NCBI GenBank assembly: GCA_951799405.1 | Contig: OX637336.1 | Span: 21,185,479 to 21,249,478, forward strand | DNA: 64,000 nucleotides | DNA from: Agapetus fuscipes | Lineage: Eukaryota; Arthropoda; Insecta; Trichoptera; Glossosomatidae | Direction of reading: 5' to 3' | Shown here: in pieces, positions 11,824-24,130 of the stretch | Position numbering within the stretch: the first letter of the stretch is position 1 | Layout: each line of letters begins with the position of its first letter | Translations under genes and position numbers: made by a program | Notes under the pieces: model-generated | Seen by the model: only the letters and a program-made list of their open reading frames with translations | Database searches by the model: none | Told to the model about the DNA's origin: nothing

Positions 11824-12665
11824 CCGCCTCATGTTCTGCTGATGAATGTGTATCATCTCTCTGGAGGAATAATAGTAATTTGTATCGCTCATCTTGGTGT
11901 TTTAATTTTATGTTTTAATGTTGATGAATGGTAGAAGTGTTTTTGATATTTATTATTGATTATTGACAATGTATGATAACTAAAGCAATCTGTAGGTGAT
12001 AGCTAGAGTACTGTGTTCCCCGGGAGACAGACCCCGCAACACCCTGGTCTCTTGTGGTCAACAACAATACTTGATAGATTATATGGATCATTAGAGGAAT
12101 AACGTGTATATAATATGTGGGGAGACTCGGCTAGTTCCCGGTTCCTAGTTGTCTCTGTCCTTAAGTCTCTGCCGGATGAGTAATGTAATGTGTCAGTAGG
12201 GAAGTTTATTGCATATAAGCAAAACCTAGTACTTGCTGTCCCCGTAAGTTATCACTATTTTTATAGGATTCTCCAATAACACAAGAGCCGGGTCTCGGTT
12301 TGTTCTTTCAAATTGCTTGTGATTTTACTTTTGGGTTTGACTGGCTATCCACCTGCCTGTCCCCTGTTCACAGTCACACCCTCTCTTCCCTTCCCTCTGA
12401 TTTAACTTGAGTTTCATAAATTACCTTTAAGTGGAGTCAACACTAGTTTCATACACTAAAATTGTATCGTCACATGGCCAGATTGCTAGGGTCAACTAAT
12501 ATTTTGTAGAAACAGAGTTTCATTCAAATTTTGTTTCTAAAAAATATAAAATCAATCGATATGAATTTTCAGTGTTAATACACAAACCATAAAAAATATA
12601 ATATTTTGTTATTGGTTGCTGTTTACCCTAGTAGCTACGCAAACATATTGTGATGCTCGCCTTAA
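11824..12665 (+). other. Striatin 3' UTR / flank
   Basis: AT-rich non-coding DNA after the TAG at 11821. I see no compelling AATAAA close to the stop. A candidate lies at 12838-12843, beyond a MITE, so the 3' end is uncertain. Confidence 0.5.
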
Positions 12666-12829
12666 GGCTGGTTTTAGTGTCGCGCTGACAACACGCTGAC
12701 CGTCAGCGCTGACAGCCAAATATATGAACTTGTCGCGCTGACAGCTACGCGCCATTCTAAAACGCTTCCTACAAGTTCATATATTTTGAACGGTCAGCGC
12801 TGACGGTCAGCGCGACACTAAAACCAGCC
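12666..12829. mobile_element. PIF/Harbinger-like MITE
   Basis: A 164-bp element with terminal inverted repeats GGCTGGTTTTAGTGTCGCGC / GCGCGACACTAAAACCAGCC and the 3-bp target duplication TAA on both sides. The interior is built of repeated GTCAGCGCTGAC palindromes. TAA/TTA duplications fit the PIF/Harbinger superfamily. Confidence 0.85.
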
Positions 12830-12843
12830 TAAGACAAAATAAA

Positions 12844-13690
12844 CACCTGTTCTGTGTGATGTTCTGAGCCCACTCTCCACTATAAAATCTGCAGTTTTTT
12901 TCAACAATGTAGACTTTTTATATAATAAAAAAAACAAGTTTCATTAGGTGGGTAACTAGTTGAAATATCCAAATTTTAGTAATTATTCTTTGAGATTACT
13001 TTTGTTTTTCACAAATACCTTGATGCGTGTATACTATAAGGTTATGTGGATAAGTCACCTTGTTTCACGTTTGTAAGTTAATCATGTAGGAGTTTCATCA
13101 TGAAATGAAACGGGAGTTGAGCTGGTGGATCTGTTGCAGCCATTGCCTCATCTCACTGACGGGTGATGCCAAGCAAATCCTGGACCCCGTAATGGCTTCA
13201 ACTCACATTACAATTCAAATAACTTGTGTACTTTTTGACCTATCGCTCATTGTTTACTATTCTTATTTGATTACTAAATTGGCAATAGACATTTATGATC
13301 TATTGAGTAAACTTTCTGGCTAAAATATATAATTTGTGTCGCTTACCTTCACACTTTTATTTACCAGGAATTCATAATGATATGCAGGAGCTGTTGGCAG
13401 GCGTGTGCACTGGGCGGAGGCAAATACATTTCTTATAAATATTGTTTTCCATTGTCTTTAAAATTCCGCATTCAAATTAGTTTTGGCTTTAACAATGACG
13501 CAAATTTAACCACAATTTTTAATTTTAGAACTTAATTTCAAGGTTAAATGAGTTTTTTGTCGCACTGCCTACCTTACATTTACCTGTATGGAATGCTCAC
13601 TCCCGACTGTTAGCGCAGCATCATTAGCTCAGAGATGCATATCATTGTGGGCTTTGAATAAGAGTTTTAGGCTTACACGGCCGGCTGATG
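12844..13690. other. Intergenic, no feature seen
   Basis: AT-rich sequence between the striatin 3' flank and the palindrome. A 72-codon ORF at 13105-13323 has no recognisable motif. Confidence 0.5.
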
Positions 13691-13955
13691 ATGCTGGAGT
13701 GAAGTTTTCCGGGATCTGTTGCCGTGGTCTGTGGGAGCTGGAGCTTCCGGACGTTTCGCCCATTTCTACGATGGGCTTCTTCAGCGTGAAGTATGATGAT
13801 GATGAAGATCTTTTCCTCCTCACAGTTCTCATCCAGATCTTCATCATCATCATACTTCACGCTGAAGAAGCCCATCGTAGAAATGGGCGAAACGTCCGGA
13901 AGCTCCAGCTCCCACAGACCACGGCAACAGATCCCGGAAAACTTCACTCCAGCAT
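13691..13955. repeat. Perfect 121-bp inverted repeat with hammerhead-like cores
   Basis: Arms 13691-13811 and 13835-13955 match base for base by eye around a 23-bp spacer. Each arm holds, read outward on its own strand, CTGAAGA, A, GCCCAT...ATGGGC, GAAACGTC. Related single copies lie at 46890-46990 and 49380-49480. Four long ORFs here are artefacts of the symmetry. Confidence 0.85.
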
Positions 13956-16490
13956 TGTAGGCTTTTGTAGTGTTTTTTGTAAATATGGTGTTCAGAGTTT
14001 TCATGGATATGTATATCTTAATTTGGCTGACACAGTGATCCTCCATAAGCTTGAGAAAGAAATTAAGAATAAGCATAAAGTGTTTGTACACCATTCAGTT
14101 ATTATGATTTCAGTATTATTTTTAACTTATGAGACGTTCTAAACATGAATATCATTCAACCTGTCAATGTAACAATGCCCTGTTGCTCAGTTTAAGATAT
14201 TGTCTCTGGATTAAGGAAGGTTAAACAGTCGACAGGATTGTGCTTCATTTTTACACATGTCGGACATTTTAAAGCCTTGCTGTTGTAGGTAACTGAACAG
14301 CTGAGCGGCGTTTGTTTTATATTCCCCTGTACCCCGAGTGTACAACTATACATTTCAACGCAACCTTCACGTTCATCAACAAATGTATGGGAACTAAAAC
14401 GCTGCCTCTAGGGAGCGTTGAAGTTTCTTTTAGTAAAAGGGATAGTTGATCAAATGTAAACTTGAATAGTTGGGTGCTGGTGTATATCAAGTATGTCATG
14501 TGTCGCTGACATGAATGCTCCCTGCAATGGCTCCGGACCAATGTTAGAATTTAAACAAAAACAGACTAGCTATTTTTATTGTTTCCTTTGAATCCCCTGT
14601 GTAAATGCGTTAGTTAATTTTTGAGTACTTTGGATGTTTGTTTGATTACAATATTAACTAGGTATAGAGAGAATGTCCCGTGGAGACGTGAAGTGAAGGT
14701 CGCTGAAGGTCGCGGCCCGACCGCCAACCACCAGTTATATATAATATACTTACTATAGCACTGCTGACAGGCAGTCACAACTTAATCCATCTGTAGATAT
14801 AATGATTTCACTTGTAGGGAGAGTAGCGGGCGGTTGTTCCCTTCCCAAGTAGCCAACGAGCAGAATGAGGAATGATGTAAAGTCGTGTCACAGCTGCTGC
14901 AGGAAGGAGTCAGCAACGTGATGTTACTTACTTTTGAAATGTATGTTTCTAGGATATTAATACTATGTATTAATATGGATATATTGTATTTAGAATAGCG
15001 GTACAACTAATAATAGATAATGCTATCTTATTGAATTGCACCAAAATTGAATAATATACCAACCCGAGTCTACATACATAGTCTATACAGATTGTTGTGC
15101 TTTTTATATTTCAATACGGATTGTATAAAAACATAGACAAGACGCTGAGCTCATTCATTTTATATTAAAGTATTTTACCAATCGGTTTGTTCTATATATA
15201 CATATATATATACACATGATTATCAGTAAAATATTTAAGGATTGTACATTAATTTAATATCTTTTTACATTTATAAGTTTAGTAAAGAAAACAATAGATT
15301 TGTATTCCATGACTGAAGGCAATGTACACGTTAACAAACACAAACAACCTCAGAAGATCCCACTCTCGTGGAACAGCGTGCACTCGTCCTTTCCCCGGGC
15401 TGTGCGTGAACATGTGATCACAATATGGAAGGGAGAGCATCCCTCAGCGCACACGTAGGTGCCGACATGCATAACTGCCTCGACTCATCACACACACCCC
15501 AAGGCTATTCCTAAACATTTTCATGACAACAATTCCTCTTAACTCTGGATGTACTAGTGACTAGGACATAATGCTCTGGTAGGGCCACTTAGAGGCACGG
15601 GCTGTACAGCGTTTTGCCATAATCTTCATATTGATGCAAATCTAATGTAAAAATTAAATACGCAGGACAGCCTGCACCATTTCACTGATTTTACAAATTT
15701 GTAGGAGTCAAAGTGTTTTTCCGTCATTTTTGTATTTTTTTCAGTAAATAATCATATTTTGTAAGTATGGCGATTTATTATACAAATTAATATTAGCGTT
15801 ATTATGGAATATTCATTAAAAAAAATCTAGTTTCTTGAAAATTGAATAAGGGAATCTGTGGTGTTTTTGTAAAGGCCACTGCTTCCTGGTTGGGAGTGAG
15901 AACGGCTGAGTAAAGCAGAAGGGCACCCACAGACAGCCCATCGTGGAGAGGAACTGACCAGTCTTGCTAGTCACATGATGGGTTGTGTGTCCGTGGACAG
16001 ACTAGAGTTCCGAGTGAGGTTTCTGCTTGCCGCGTGTGTGACGGCCGATCGCCTTTCCCAGTAATATTTTGTATGATTTGTTTGAAGCCGTTAGCTTGGC
16101 ACTCTTCCTGGCTGGACCTTGGGATTAAATTAAAACAAGTAATAATATTATTATATTATAAAATATTAATTTGTGTGTAATATATTGTATTTAAAGTAGA
16201 TGATGTATTACCAATCATTGTAATATGGTTGCTTATTATTACCTAAATATAAAATTATAATATTACACAATTTGTTTTATTTACACATCAACTCTCCCTC
16301 ATCATCTTCTCCAGGCAGTGCCTTGTGCTAGCCAATTGTCTATTCCTGTATGATATTCATAAAAATAAAAACATACATAGTAGGAACAAGTATTTTTATT
16401 TATCATTTAAATAAAATAATCTTCTGGTGCTCCCTTGAACTTCAAGTTACTCCAGCACTCTGTGAGAATGTTAAATCACAAATACAGCCA
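13956..16490. other. Intergenic between convergent striatin and HGH1
   Basis: About 2.5 kb of AT-rich sequence with no gene recognised. A minus-strand poly(A) signal (TTTATT on the plus strand) at 16395-16400 lies about 90 bases beyond the HGH1 stop and is a good candidate for its 3' end. Confidence 0.55.
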
Positions 16491-19400
16491 TCATTCATCA
16501 TTGATGAAGTCGTCGTCTTGCTTCTTAAACTTTTCGTGATATTCTTCCGGCACCTCAACTGATAATATATCTTCTGCTTGCATCTCTTCTTCTTGCCTAA
16601 AACAAAAAAGATATGTAATGCATTTCTTTCTTAACCCTTCAACTGCAGTTGGCACGCAGAGGCGTCAAGTACGAGTATAAACGTGCATACAGTGCAGCTG
16701 TCAATCCTAGACGTCATCCAACTTTGAACTTATCCCTGACTAAGAATTCAAAAGTCTGCAAGTGGAAATATGTGCTAAACCTTTGTGATTTTTTTTTTTT
16801 AATAACTAACACATGTGACTGTTCACACAGTTTGAATTGTAGTCAATCAATTAAGGTAGGAAATCAATGAATTTAAAAAAAAGTGCTTGATAAAGTATTC
16901 CATACTGGAGGTATTCATACAGCCAGAATATTCAGAAGCGAAAGGGTTATGCAATCACCTTAGTTAATTTGAGTAATGAAGTTTAGATACCTTATAAGTA
17001 TATCGACAACATTTTCACAAGCTAGGAGCACCTGCCGGTCCTGCTCCCACTTGTGGAGTTCCCTCAGGATGTAGTAGGTGCCGTGCTGCCTCAGGAACTC
17101 TCTCCCGTCCTTCTTTGCGCAGAGTCTGCTCAAACTCTCCAGGAGAAGTTTCCTAGAAAGATGAAATGCCTCATTCTAATCTAATCTAAGCTGCAAAGAT
17201 ATATATCATTTAAGTTTTATATTAAATGCATTCCCACAAGCAGATATGTATAATTTCGCGCTAACACATGCCGCATGTGGACCTACAATATAAAAACCCA
17301 ATCTCAAATGAACATAAGCCTTGCAACTCTTGCCGTCCTTCCCTGAAACAGAGGTGACATTGGCAAAGTGAACCAATTTTTACATTATGGGTGGTCAGCC
17401 GCATAACAACCTATAAGTCAAGGAACATACATGACAAATTACATTTTTTAAAAACAATAAATCACAATATATACATGGACATAAAAACTAAATCATAAAA
17501 CCAATTTTACTTTAACAAACCTCAGCCGCCAACATCACAGATCAACCGCCATTTCTTTCTATCCTTACATACTTCTTTTTTTTTGTGCCTCATTAACAAA
17601 AGATATTCATCCCTTTGCAGTCAATCGCAAAACCATGAGAACTTTGCATTTTCATGACTCATCACTTTGCCAAACTGCCAGTTTATGGAATGATCTAACA
17701 GTATCTGTGTTCCCTTCCCAATTTAATCCGGTTTTATTCAAAACCAACATCAATCGCCACTTCCTTGCAGCGCCCCACGACAGAACCAACAATTCAAGCA
17801 ACACCTCTGCAGCACCCTCTCAGGGTGACATAGACCCTCAAGACTTTCAAGAATTAGGGAGCCTCCCGCACACGATTCCTTAAAAGAAGGTAAGTAATAT
17901 ATGTATAATCATGTTAGCTCATGAAGTTCTTTTGCAGTTGAATGCTTTGCGGTCCTCTTATACTTTTCTTTTCGCATAATCTGGTGTGATGTTTATGGAT
18001 TTTCCTCACCCGTGTGGGTTGCATCGTCCATCTAAAGTCTAAGCTCCAATGCTGCTAGCCAGTCCTCGGCCTTCGATTTTGCCTCATGGGTTCACTCTTG
18101 CCAATGCCACCGCGGTTTCAGGGAAAGGCGGCAGGAGTTGCAAGGTTTATGTTCATGTGAGGTTTTGGTTATTTGTATGCACACATACAGAATGTGTAGG
18201 CGCGAACCTACATGTGCCTGTCTGTGGGCATGCATTTAATAATAAAATAAGCATTTGTATAGCGCCTTTTCGTGACTGAGTAACTGCAAAGGCGCTTGGT
18301 AAGAGTCTTTGAAGTAGGTTTTGAGCCCTTTGCGAAAAACTGCCTCAGCCTTCAGCTCCCTGATGGTCGCAGGAAGAGAATTGCAGGCCGTCGGAGCAGC
18401 AACGCTAAAGGCTCGGTTGCCAAACACCGTCCTAGTGGCTCTGCGCGGCAGCTAGAACAGACTTTTATTTGAGGCCCTGGATCTGAGTGTCTGTCCGCGG
18501 GTAGTGAGGTAATGAGCCTTAAATGTAAGCATATCTTTGCAACTTAGATTATAGATAAATAGGTCAGCAAAAGTTGCAGGTTGCCTTTGAGATTCATAAC
18601 GTTTATTTTTGTAAAAATCACCTGATATCTGGATCTTGCTCTCTCTGCTTTTCTTGTGGTAAATATTGTAAGCTTATTGGTAAACTGTCCATCTCATCGT
18701 CTGCATACTCTTCCCCTCCAGCCAAGGGCAGCAGAAGACACGGCAATAAGTCAACCTGGAAAAAAACATCACAAACTACATTTCATTGTACCAAAAAATA
18801 TGTTTGAGAGACAATCGGGTGAAAGAAGAGTTGGCAGGCCTGAGGTGATGTGTAGAAGGATGTCAACCAGCTGCCTCAGGTGAAAGACTGAAAAGTCACA
18901 GCAGGTGACGAGGGCTAACGGAGCCCAAGGCTAGATATGAGCTGTATAGCCATGAAGACGCAGCAGATAGAATGAATCATGTTAATAGTTAAGGCATGTA
19001 TTGTGTTCATCCTTTATAATGCCTCCCAATGGTGTAAGATATCTTTGCAATAAGGCATCTACCTTTTTTACCAACGAGTCAAACATCATTTGCCCTGTAA
19101 CTTAATTCCGAATGATTTTGATAAAGCTGTGATGTAAAAATAAAAAAGTTTTAAGGACTGTTGGTATGCGGCTGACCACCCTCGCTGTAAAAAATGGTTC
19201 ACTTTGCTAATGTCACCCCTGTTTCAGGAAAGGACGGCAAGAGTTACAGGGTGTATGTCCATTTGAGATTTGGGTTTTTATGTTGTAGTTCACATGCGGC
19301 ATGTGCAAGCGCGAACTTGTACGTGTCTGCTTGTGAGAATGCACATAATGTGAATCCCCAATGTAACATATCTTTGCAACTTAGATTAGATGGCCATCAG

Positions 19401-21959
19401 ATTAATCAATAACAATTCCCATGTGACAACACCGCCCTTAATAAATCATTACCTCAGAACTAAGTAACCAGTTATGTCTGTCTACGTCGAAGCAGATATT
19501 CCTGATTGTGCCGACAGCTCCTCCGCGTCTCACCACTGACTCTTGGAAGCTACAGAAGCTGGCAACTCGGGCAAGAGGAGGCTGCCCCAATACGGGAGAG
19601 CAAAACCAATCTCTTACATCAATGTTCCCACTCACATTGCTGAGAAGAGGACCTAGAAAGTCACAAAAAATGGATCTACAATTTCTCAAATGGAAACTTG
19701 TTAAATAAAAATAACAATTGACTAATTTTATATAGCGCTGTTTAGTGGCACTAGCCACCCCAAGGGCGCTTAAATAATTAGATATAGTTTATACGATTAA
19801 AACATTATTCTTCTTGTATAGGACTATAAAAATCAAAATAAGTTAAATTTTTTACAATAACTAGGACTGGAGGAAATGAAAGAAGTATGTAAGGAGAGAA
19901 AGAAATTGCGGTTGATCTGTAATGTTGGCAGCTAGGGTTTATTAAATTGAAATTTGTTTTCTGTTTAGTTTTGATCTCCATAGATATTTTTTTTTATTGA
20001 TTTAAAAATGTAATTTGTCATGTATGTTCCTTGACTTATAGGTTGATATGCGGCTGACCACCCATGCTGTAAAAATGGTTCACTTTTGCCAATGTCACCC
20101 CGGTTTCAGGGAAGGACGGCAAGAGTTGCAGGGTGTATGTCCATTTGAGATTTGGTTTTTATGTTGGAGGTTCACGTGCGGCATGTGCAAGCGCGAACTT
20201 ATACGTATCTGGTTGTGAAAATGCATGTAATGTGAATCTCCACTGTAACATATCTTTGCAACTTAGATTAGATTAGATTGTAATTTGCTTCACAACAAAC
20301 CTAAGTAATGCAGTTTGCAGCCCGCCTTGTTGTAGCTCACATCAGTGAAGGCGTCCAGGAGCCGCGGCAGGTGCGGCAGGGCTGTGGTGGCGCAGCGCAG
20401 GAGGCTCTCCTCAGGGCGACTCACATTACACAATATCATACACACTGGGTCGGCATTCTGTAACATCAAATGCAAACAATACAATCACAGCTTTATTTAC
20501 TTAATCTGTGGAGTACTTTAGAATGTATCAAGACAAATCATTCCAAGATAACTCGTCCATAGACAGCTGATCCATTAACAAATCTGTCACATGACTTATC
20601 TTGTATTGAATATCTATAATCTAAGTTGCAAAGATACACTAACATTCAAAACTCATATTGAATGCATGCCCACAGACACGTGTAAGTTCACGCTAACACA
20701 TGCCGCATGTGGACCTACAACATAAAAACCAAATCTCATGCCCATGTGACATAAAAACCTAATCTCAAATGAACATAAGCCCTGCAACTCTTGCCGACCT
20801 TCTCTGAAACAGGGGTGACATTGGCAAAGTGAACCATCTTTTACAGTATGGGTGGTCAGCCTCATACCAACCTATGGATGGATAAATATGGTTTGCTTTC
20901 AGATTACAATTCAGTACAATTTCTACACTCAAGGAGAAGACACAGCGGGAACCTGGGGAGAAAGAAAACTGAAGCAGTTTGAACTACTCTCCAACAGCAA
21001 GAAATTTCCCTGCCTTCACGATCTTCTCATCCCCAGCAGGCGCCGAGACAACTGTCTCCTTCGTTGGCTGATGAACCACCCAACACAAAAAGCTGTTTTA
21101 AAGACCACGCTTTCCTCAAAAGTTACGGACTGCTTGTCCAGCCCTTTTCCAACATTTCTCTCAGTTTTCAACCTTCCTTCAACTGGACAGTGTCCCGGAA
21201 GCTGTGGAAATATCCTCAGGAGCAAACTGAAGGACGTCCAACATCGTCCACCTCGCCTCAGCTGATCCTGCTACTGCACCAGGCCACAAGGATCCCTGGA
21301 GGATCCCTCAGCAGGCGCAACGAGCACTCATGACAACACACCCGCTTAGTCTACCAGGGAAAGACCATTGTGCCAAAACTTTGTATTTATTTTCTGTGTA
21401 ATAAACGGATATTTCCCACAATTTAGCAATATTATATTGGCGCCATGTAAGATTTTTTTTCCGATTTTTTTTACAATTAAGTTATGTCTGCGTGAGATTT
21501 GTGTATGCCTGTATTTACTGAGTATATTTAAACACACATTTACCTTGTTTTCAGGGTCAAGGAGCATTGGAATCAAAATGTCTACGATATTTTGTTTGTC
21601 ACCCTCTCCGTTATATGTCTCAACTCGTAATAGAGAAATGGCTGCCTCAGATTCTGCTGAAATATTAACCAAACAAAGCATGCTGTCCTTCCTGCACGCT
21701 TCATTTTTGTCATTTAAAAGATTCACAAGAGCACAGGGCGCCTTTTTACAACTTGAAATCAGTTGGACTCCTTCGACACTACCTGACAAACCTGAAATAA
21801 AAAAAATTAAATAAATTTTACAGGTTTAATATTTCGAAGAGGTTTGGAAGGTCTGTTAAAACTTGGTTACATGCCTAAAATATATTGCAACGCTATTATT
21901 TTCAAGTCAAGTCTGGCATTTAAGTCTAGAAATTGAAGCATTTCTTCAAGGGCTTCCAT
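16491..21959 (-). CDS. HGH1: HGH1 homolog, armadillo-repeat eEF2 folding factor
   Basis: HGH1 is a cytosolic armadillo-type protein that links Hsp90/TRiC to folding of elongation factor 2. Seven exons on the minus strand: 21959-21875, 21791-21544, 20457-20301, 19652-19453, 18755-18622, 17152-16991 and 16596-16491. They sum to 1092 nt, 363 residues plus stop, near the usual length. Recognised blocks are MEALEEMLQFLDLNARLDLK (start), LQYILGLSGSVEG, ADPVCMILCNVSRPEE, KLHYLGPLLSNVSG, VVRRGGAVGTIRNICFD, LPCLLLPLAGGEEYADDEMD, SLPISLQYLPQEKQREQDPD, GTYYILRELHKWEQD and ENVVDILI. The C-terminus is acidic (KQDDDFINDE). The exon 1-2 join works in frame only with a GC donor at 21874-21873; all other introns are GT-AG. 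Introns hold many Repeat A copies. Confidence 0.95.
17178..17600 (-). repeat. Repeat A, long minus copy
   Basis: Runs from the CTAATCTAATCTAAGC tail to about 17590, where CGCCATTTCTTTCTATCC corresponds to the end of the element's ORF (compare 32360-32540). Confidence 0.8.
17620..17883 (+). pseudogene. LINE ORF2 C-terminal fragment
   Basis: An 82-codon open frame with CQTASLWNDLTVSVFPSQF and FKTNINRHFL, the pattern of the extreme RT C-terminus in non-LTR elements (aromatic-W-N-x-L-P, then FK....R). It lies in an HGH1 intron on the opposite strand, 5'-truncated. Confidence 0.7.
18085..18555 (+). repeat. Repeat A plus copy split by a LINE fragment
   Basis: The first part runs from TTGCCAATGCCACCGCGG to GGGCATGCATTTAATA (18240) and resumes at AAATGTAAGCATATCTTTGC (18521). 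The intervening 18241-18517 is a separate insertion. Confidence 0.75.
18241..18517 (-). pseudogene. CR1/L2-like LINE 3' fragment nested in Repeat A
   Basis: The minus strand encodes FGNRAFSVAAPTACNSLPAT and RELKAEAVFRKGLKTYF, a LINE RT C-terminus, followed by a GGCGCTATACAAATGC tail with ATT repeats at the low-coordinate end. It interrupts a Repeat A copy, so it is the younger insertion. Confidence 0.8.
19150..19395 (+). repeat. Repeat A, plus copy
   Basis: Full 3' unit from GGTATGCGGCTGACCACCC to the TTGCAACTTAGATTAGAT tail, just downstream of HGH1 exon 4 on the gene's strand. Confidence 0.8.
19705..19790 (-). repeat. LINE/SINE 3' tail fragment
   Basis: Minus-strand AAGCGCCCTTGGGGTGGCTA, then CACTAAACAGCGCTATATAA and an ATT-rich tail. 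The same tail recurs at 35713-35790 in SCO1 intron 2. Confidence 0.55.
19870..20280 (+). repeat. Repeat A, long plus copy
   Basis: It begins in the ORF end (GGAAATGAAAGAAGTATGTA, AAATTGCGGTTGATCTG) and continues through the 3' unit to a GATTAGATTAGATT tail. This links the 3' unit to coding sequence, in agreement with 31970-32545. Confidence 0.8.
20615..20875 (-). repeat. Repeat A, minus copy
   Basis: Full 3' unit with a short internal duplication (CATGCCCATGTGACATAAAA near 20730-20760) not seen in other copies. Confidence 0.8.
20900..21345 (+). other. Unidentified GC-richer segment in HGH1 intron 2
   Basis: Less AT-rich than its surroundings, with overlapping frames of 89-137 codons (20852-21265, 21064-21333). 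I see no known motif, splice junctions or SINE promoter boxes. It could be a degraded transposon or processed-transcript fragment. Confidence 0.3.
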
Positions 21960-23140
21960 GGCTTAGAAATTCGCACAATATGATATATAATTAAATGTTT
22001 TAAAGATATTTTTGTTTATAAAAATTTAAACCTCGTGCATATATTTTGAAAGTTTTGACAGCTGACTAATTTTAGTTGCAGCGTACAGATGGAGCAGAAT
22101 AATTTATGAAAAACTGCATAAAGGTGTCTACATCGAATATTTCAGTTAAAAAATAACGTATATTTCATTTTATTTTAGTAAAAATTCAAATAAATAAGTA
22201 AATGTAAAAATGAACTTAGATTGAGAGTTGTAAAAAGGTGTAATTAATAAAATCGTACTAATCTCGCTCTGTAGTTAGAAATTTCCCTCAGATTTTTTTA
22301 CCTACCTGAAATATTGATTTATTGTCTATGGGACATAATGTTGAAGACTTCGTTATTTTCCTAAAGTTCAGGGGTATATTTTTCTTAAAAGTTGCAATAT
22401 TGTAATGTAAATGGTAGATTAGGTAGTTATTACATACATAGTTATTATAGAAGTGTAAAGGATATTGTTACGAAATTAGGGTTCAATTGTCTTTCCAAAT
22501 TAAAAATACACAGGTCTCCTTTAAAACTTATTTATTTTACACTGTTACAATATTTATTTTCACACTACTTTCTCGATTATTCTACTTGGTTTCGGTTCAC
22601 TGATCAGATGGCTTCGATGTGTTTATTAGTCGCTATGATACTGCTCCGCTCTGCAGGCCATTCGCACCTTTATACTCTGTAGAGCAGTATGATCTAGAAC
22701 CAAAGTTGCTAGACGGTTCCAGAGTAATTATTACTTCTCGATGTTTCACGTACTACCTAGACACAACCAAAATCCTACCTACCAATGCAATACAGTATTC
22801 CTATAATTATAACAAATACCTACTTAGCCTAGAGAATTCTACACTTATACATAATTATCGATCTTACCTACCAATACTTTTGAGGATTCTTATAACTATA
22901 GCTACCCATACTTATTTCAATATTTATATTTACATAACAATATAAAGCTGAGAGTCGCGTACAGCCGCCCAGTGACATGACCGGCTTTGATCGACGAGTG
23001 TGAGCGATACATAACCTGTGAAATATAAATTTGTGTGGTAGAAGACTTAAAGATAAATATAAATTGGTAAGAAATAAATGACGTGTAAATAAATAATTTG
23101 AAAGAAGACCTGTATATTTTAATTTGTAGACTTTTCGGAC
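21960..23140. other. HGH1 upstream region / intergenic
   Basis: AT-rich. The HGH1 start codon is at 21959 on the minus strand, so its promoter should lie here, but I recognise no clear core motif. ORFs at 22392-22945 carry no known domain. Confidence 0.45.
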
Positions 23141-23144
23141 CTTA

Positions 23145-23530
23145 AAAATCTATAATCTTAGTTGCAAGGATAATATATTCATTTAAAGCTCTCAGATGTA
23201 AGCCCACAAACCAACAAGTGTAGTTCGCGCTTACAAATGCTGAATGTGTACTTACAAATAAAATCCAAACCTCAAATGAACATAAGCCCCACAACTTTTG
23301 CCGACCTTCCCTGAAACAGGGGTAACATTGGCAAAGTGAACCATTTTTTACAGTATGGGTGGTCAGCCTCATACCAACCTATAAGTCAAGGAATATGAAT
23401 AAAAAATTACATTTAAATATATAAAAGAACAAAACCTTACAAAGAAATCTATACAAAAAAGTCAGAAATTTCCTATGCAAAAAATGTAGCAAATTAATAC
23501 ACCAACATTAGAAATCACCATTGCAGATTA
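23145..23530 (-). repeat. Repeat A, minus copy
   Basis: 3' unit (23145-23385) plus about 140 bases of upstream sequence shared with 32220-32360, including ATGCAAAAAATGTAGCAA. Confidence 0.75.
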
Positions 23531-23924
23531 TATAACAAAAACATAACAAAAAACATAACAATAAACATAACAATATTTTGGGCAATACTGAGTATTACTA
23601 CTAGGTATTTGCTCTTAAGTCGATAGCTTAAAAACATGACATTTTTGTTGTACAAAGCATTCCAATAATCAAATTTTTGATCTTAAAAATAAATAGTTAG
23701 AAAACTTACAATTAAGTCAAAACAAAATTTAAATTTCACCTTCTTTGTAAACGCTGGACCAAGGGCCTAAGTAACAAAGTCATTTTGAATTACTATTTTA
23801 CTAGAACTAACTTTTTTTTTTAATTTTGCCTAATGAGATTCCATTATTGCCTCTTTTTTCACAACAAAAACGAAAAGTAACCTAAAACTGACATCTGCCT
23901 TCCAAGATTTACTTTTTATTACGA

Positions 23925-24130
23925 TTCTATGGACTCCAAATTTGAATTTTGAACTTTTTTTCAGCGATCAAATGTAATACTAGTGTGATACTGCCATCCT
24001 TAGCAACCAATAAAAAAATCAACTCTTTCATAGCAACCCAGCCGTGTGACGTCACAGTATTGTCCCGAGTCAATTCATGCGCTGAATCATCTTTTTTTGG
24101 AAAATAAATGTTTCTCGGGTAAATCAATTT
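23925..24130 (-). repeat. Repeat D copy (CRE plus X-box-like)
   Basis: The minus strand carries TGTGACGTCACACGGCTGGG, TTGCTATGAAAGAG and ATTGGTTGCTAAGGATGGC. The same ordered motifs recur at 24760, 33480, 34880 and 35085. Confidence 0.6.

Noticed and set aside
11014..11892. Long minus-strand ORFs (175 and 207 codons) opposite the striatin WD40 exon
   Set aside because: They mirror a GC-rich coding exon on the other strand and carry no motif.
13588..14142. 184-codon plus ORF and 150-codon minus ORF as genes
   Set aside because: Both run through the perfect palindrome and carry no recognisable domain.
20852..21333. 137- and 89-codon ORFs as an exon of HGH1 or a nested gene
   Set aside because: HGH1 is complete without it and lies on the other strand; no splice signals or known motif.
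23142..23372. Recurring MRLTTHTVKNGSLCQC ORFs (also at 4078, 20653, 31987) as a small protein family
   Set aside because: They are chance frames in the non-coding 3' unit of Repeat A and shift or break between copies.
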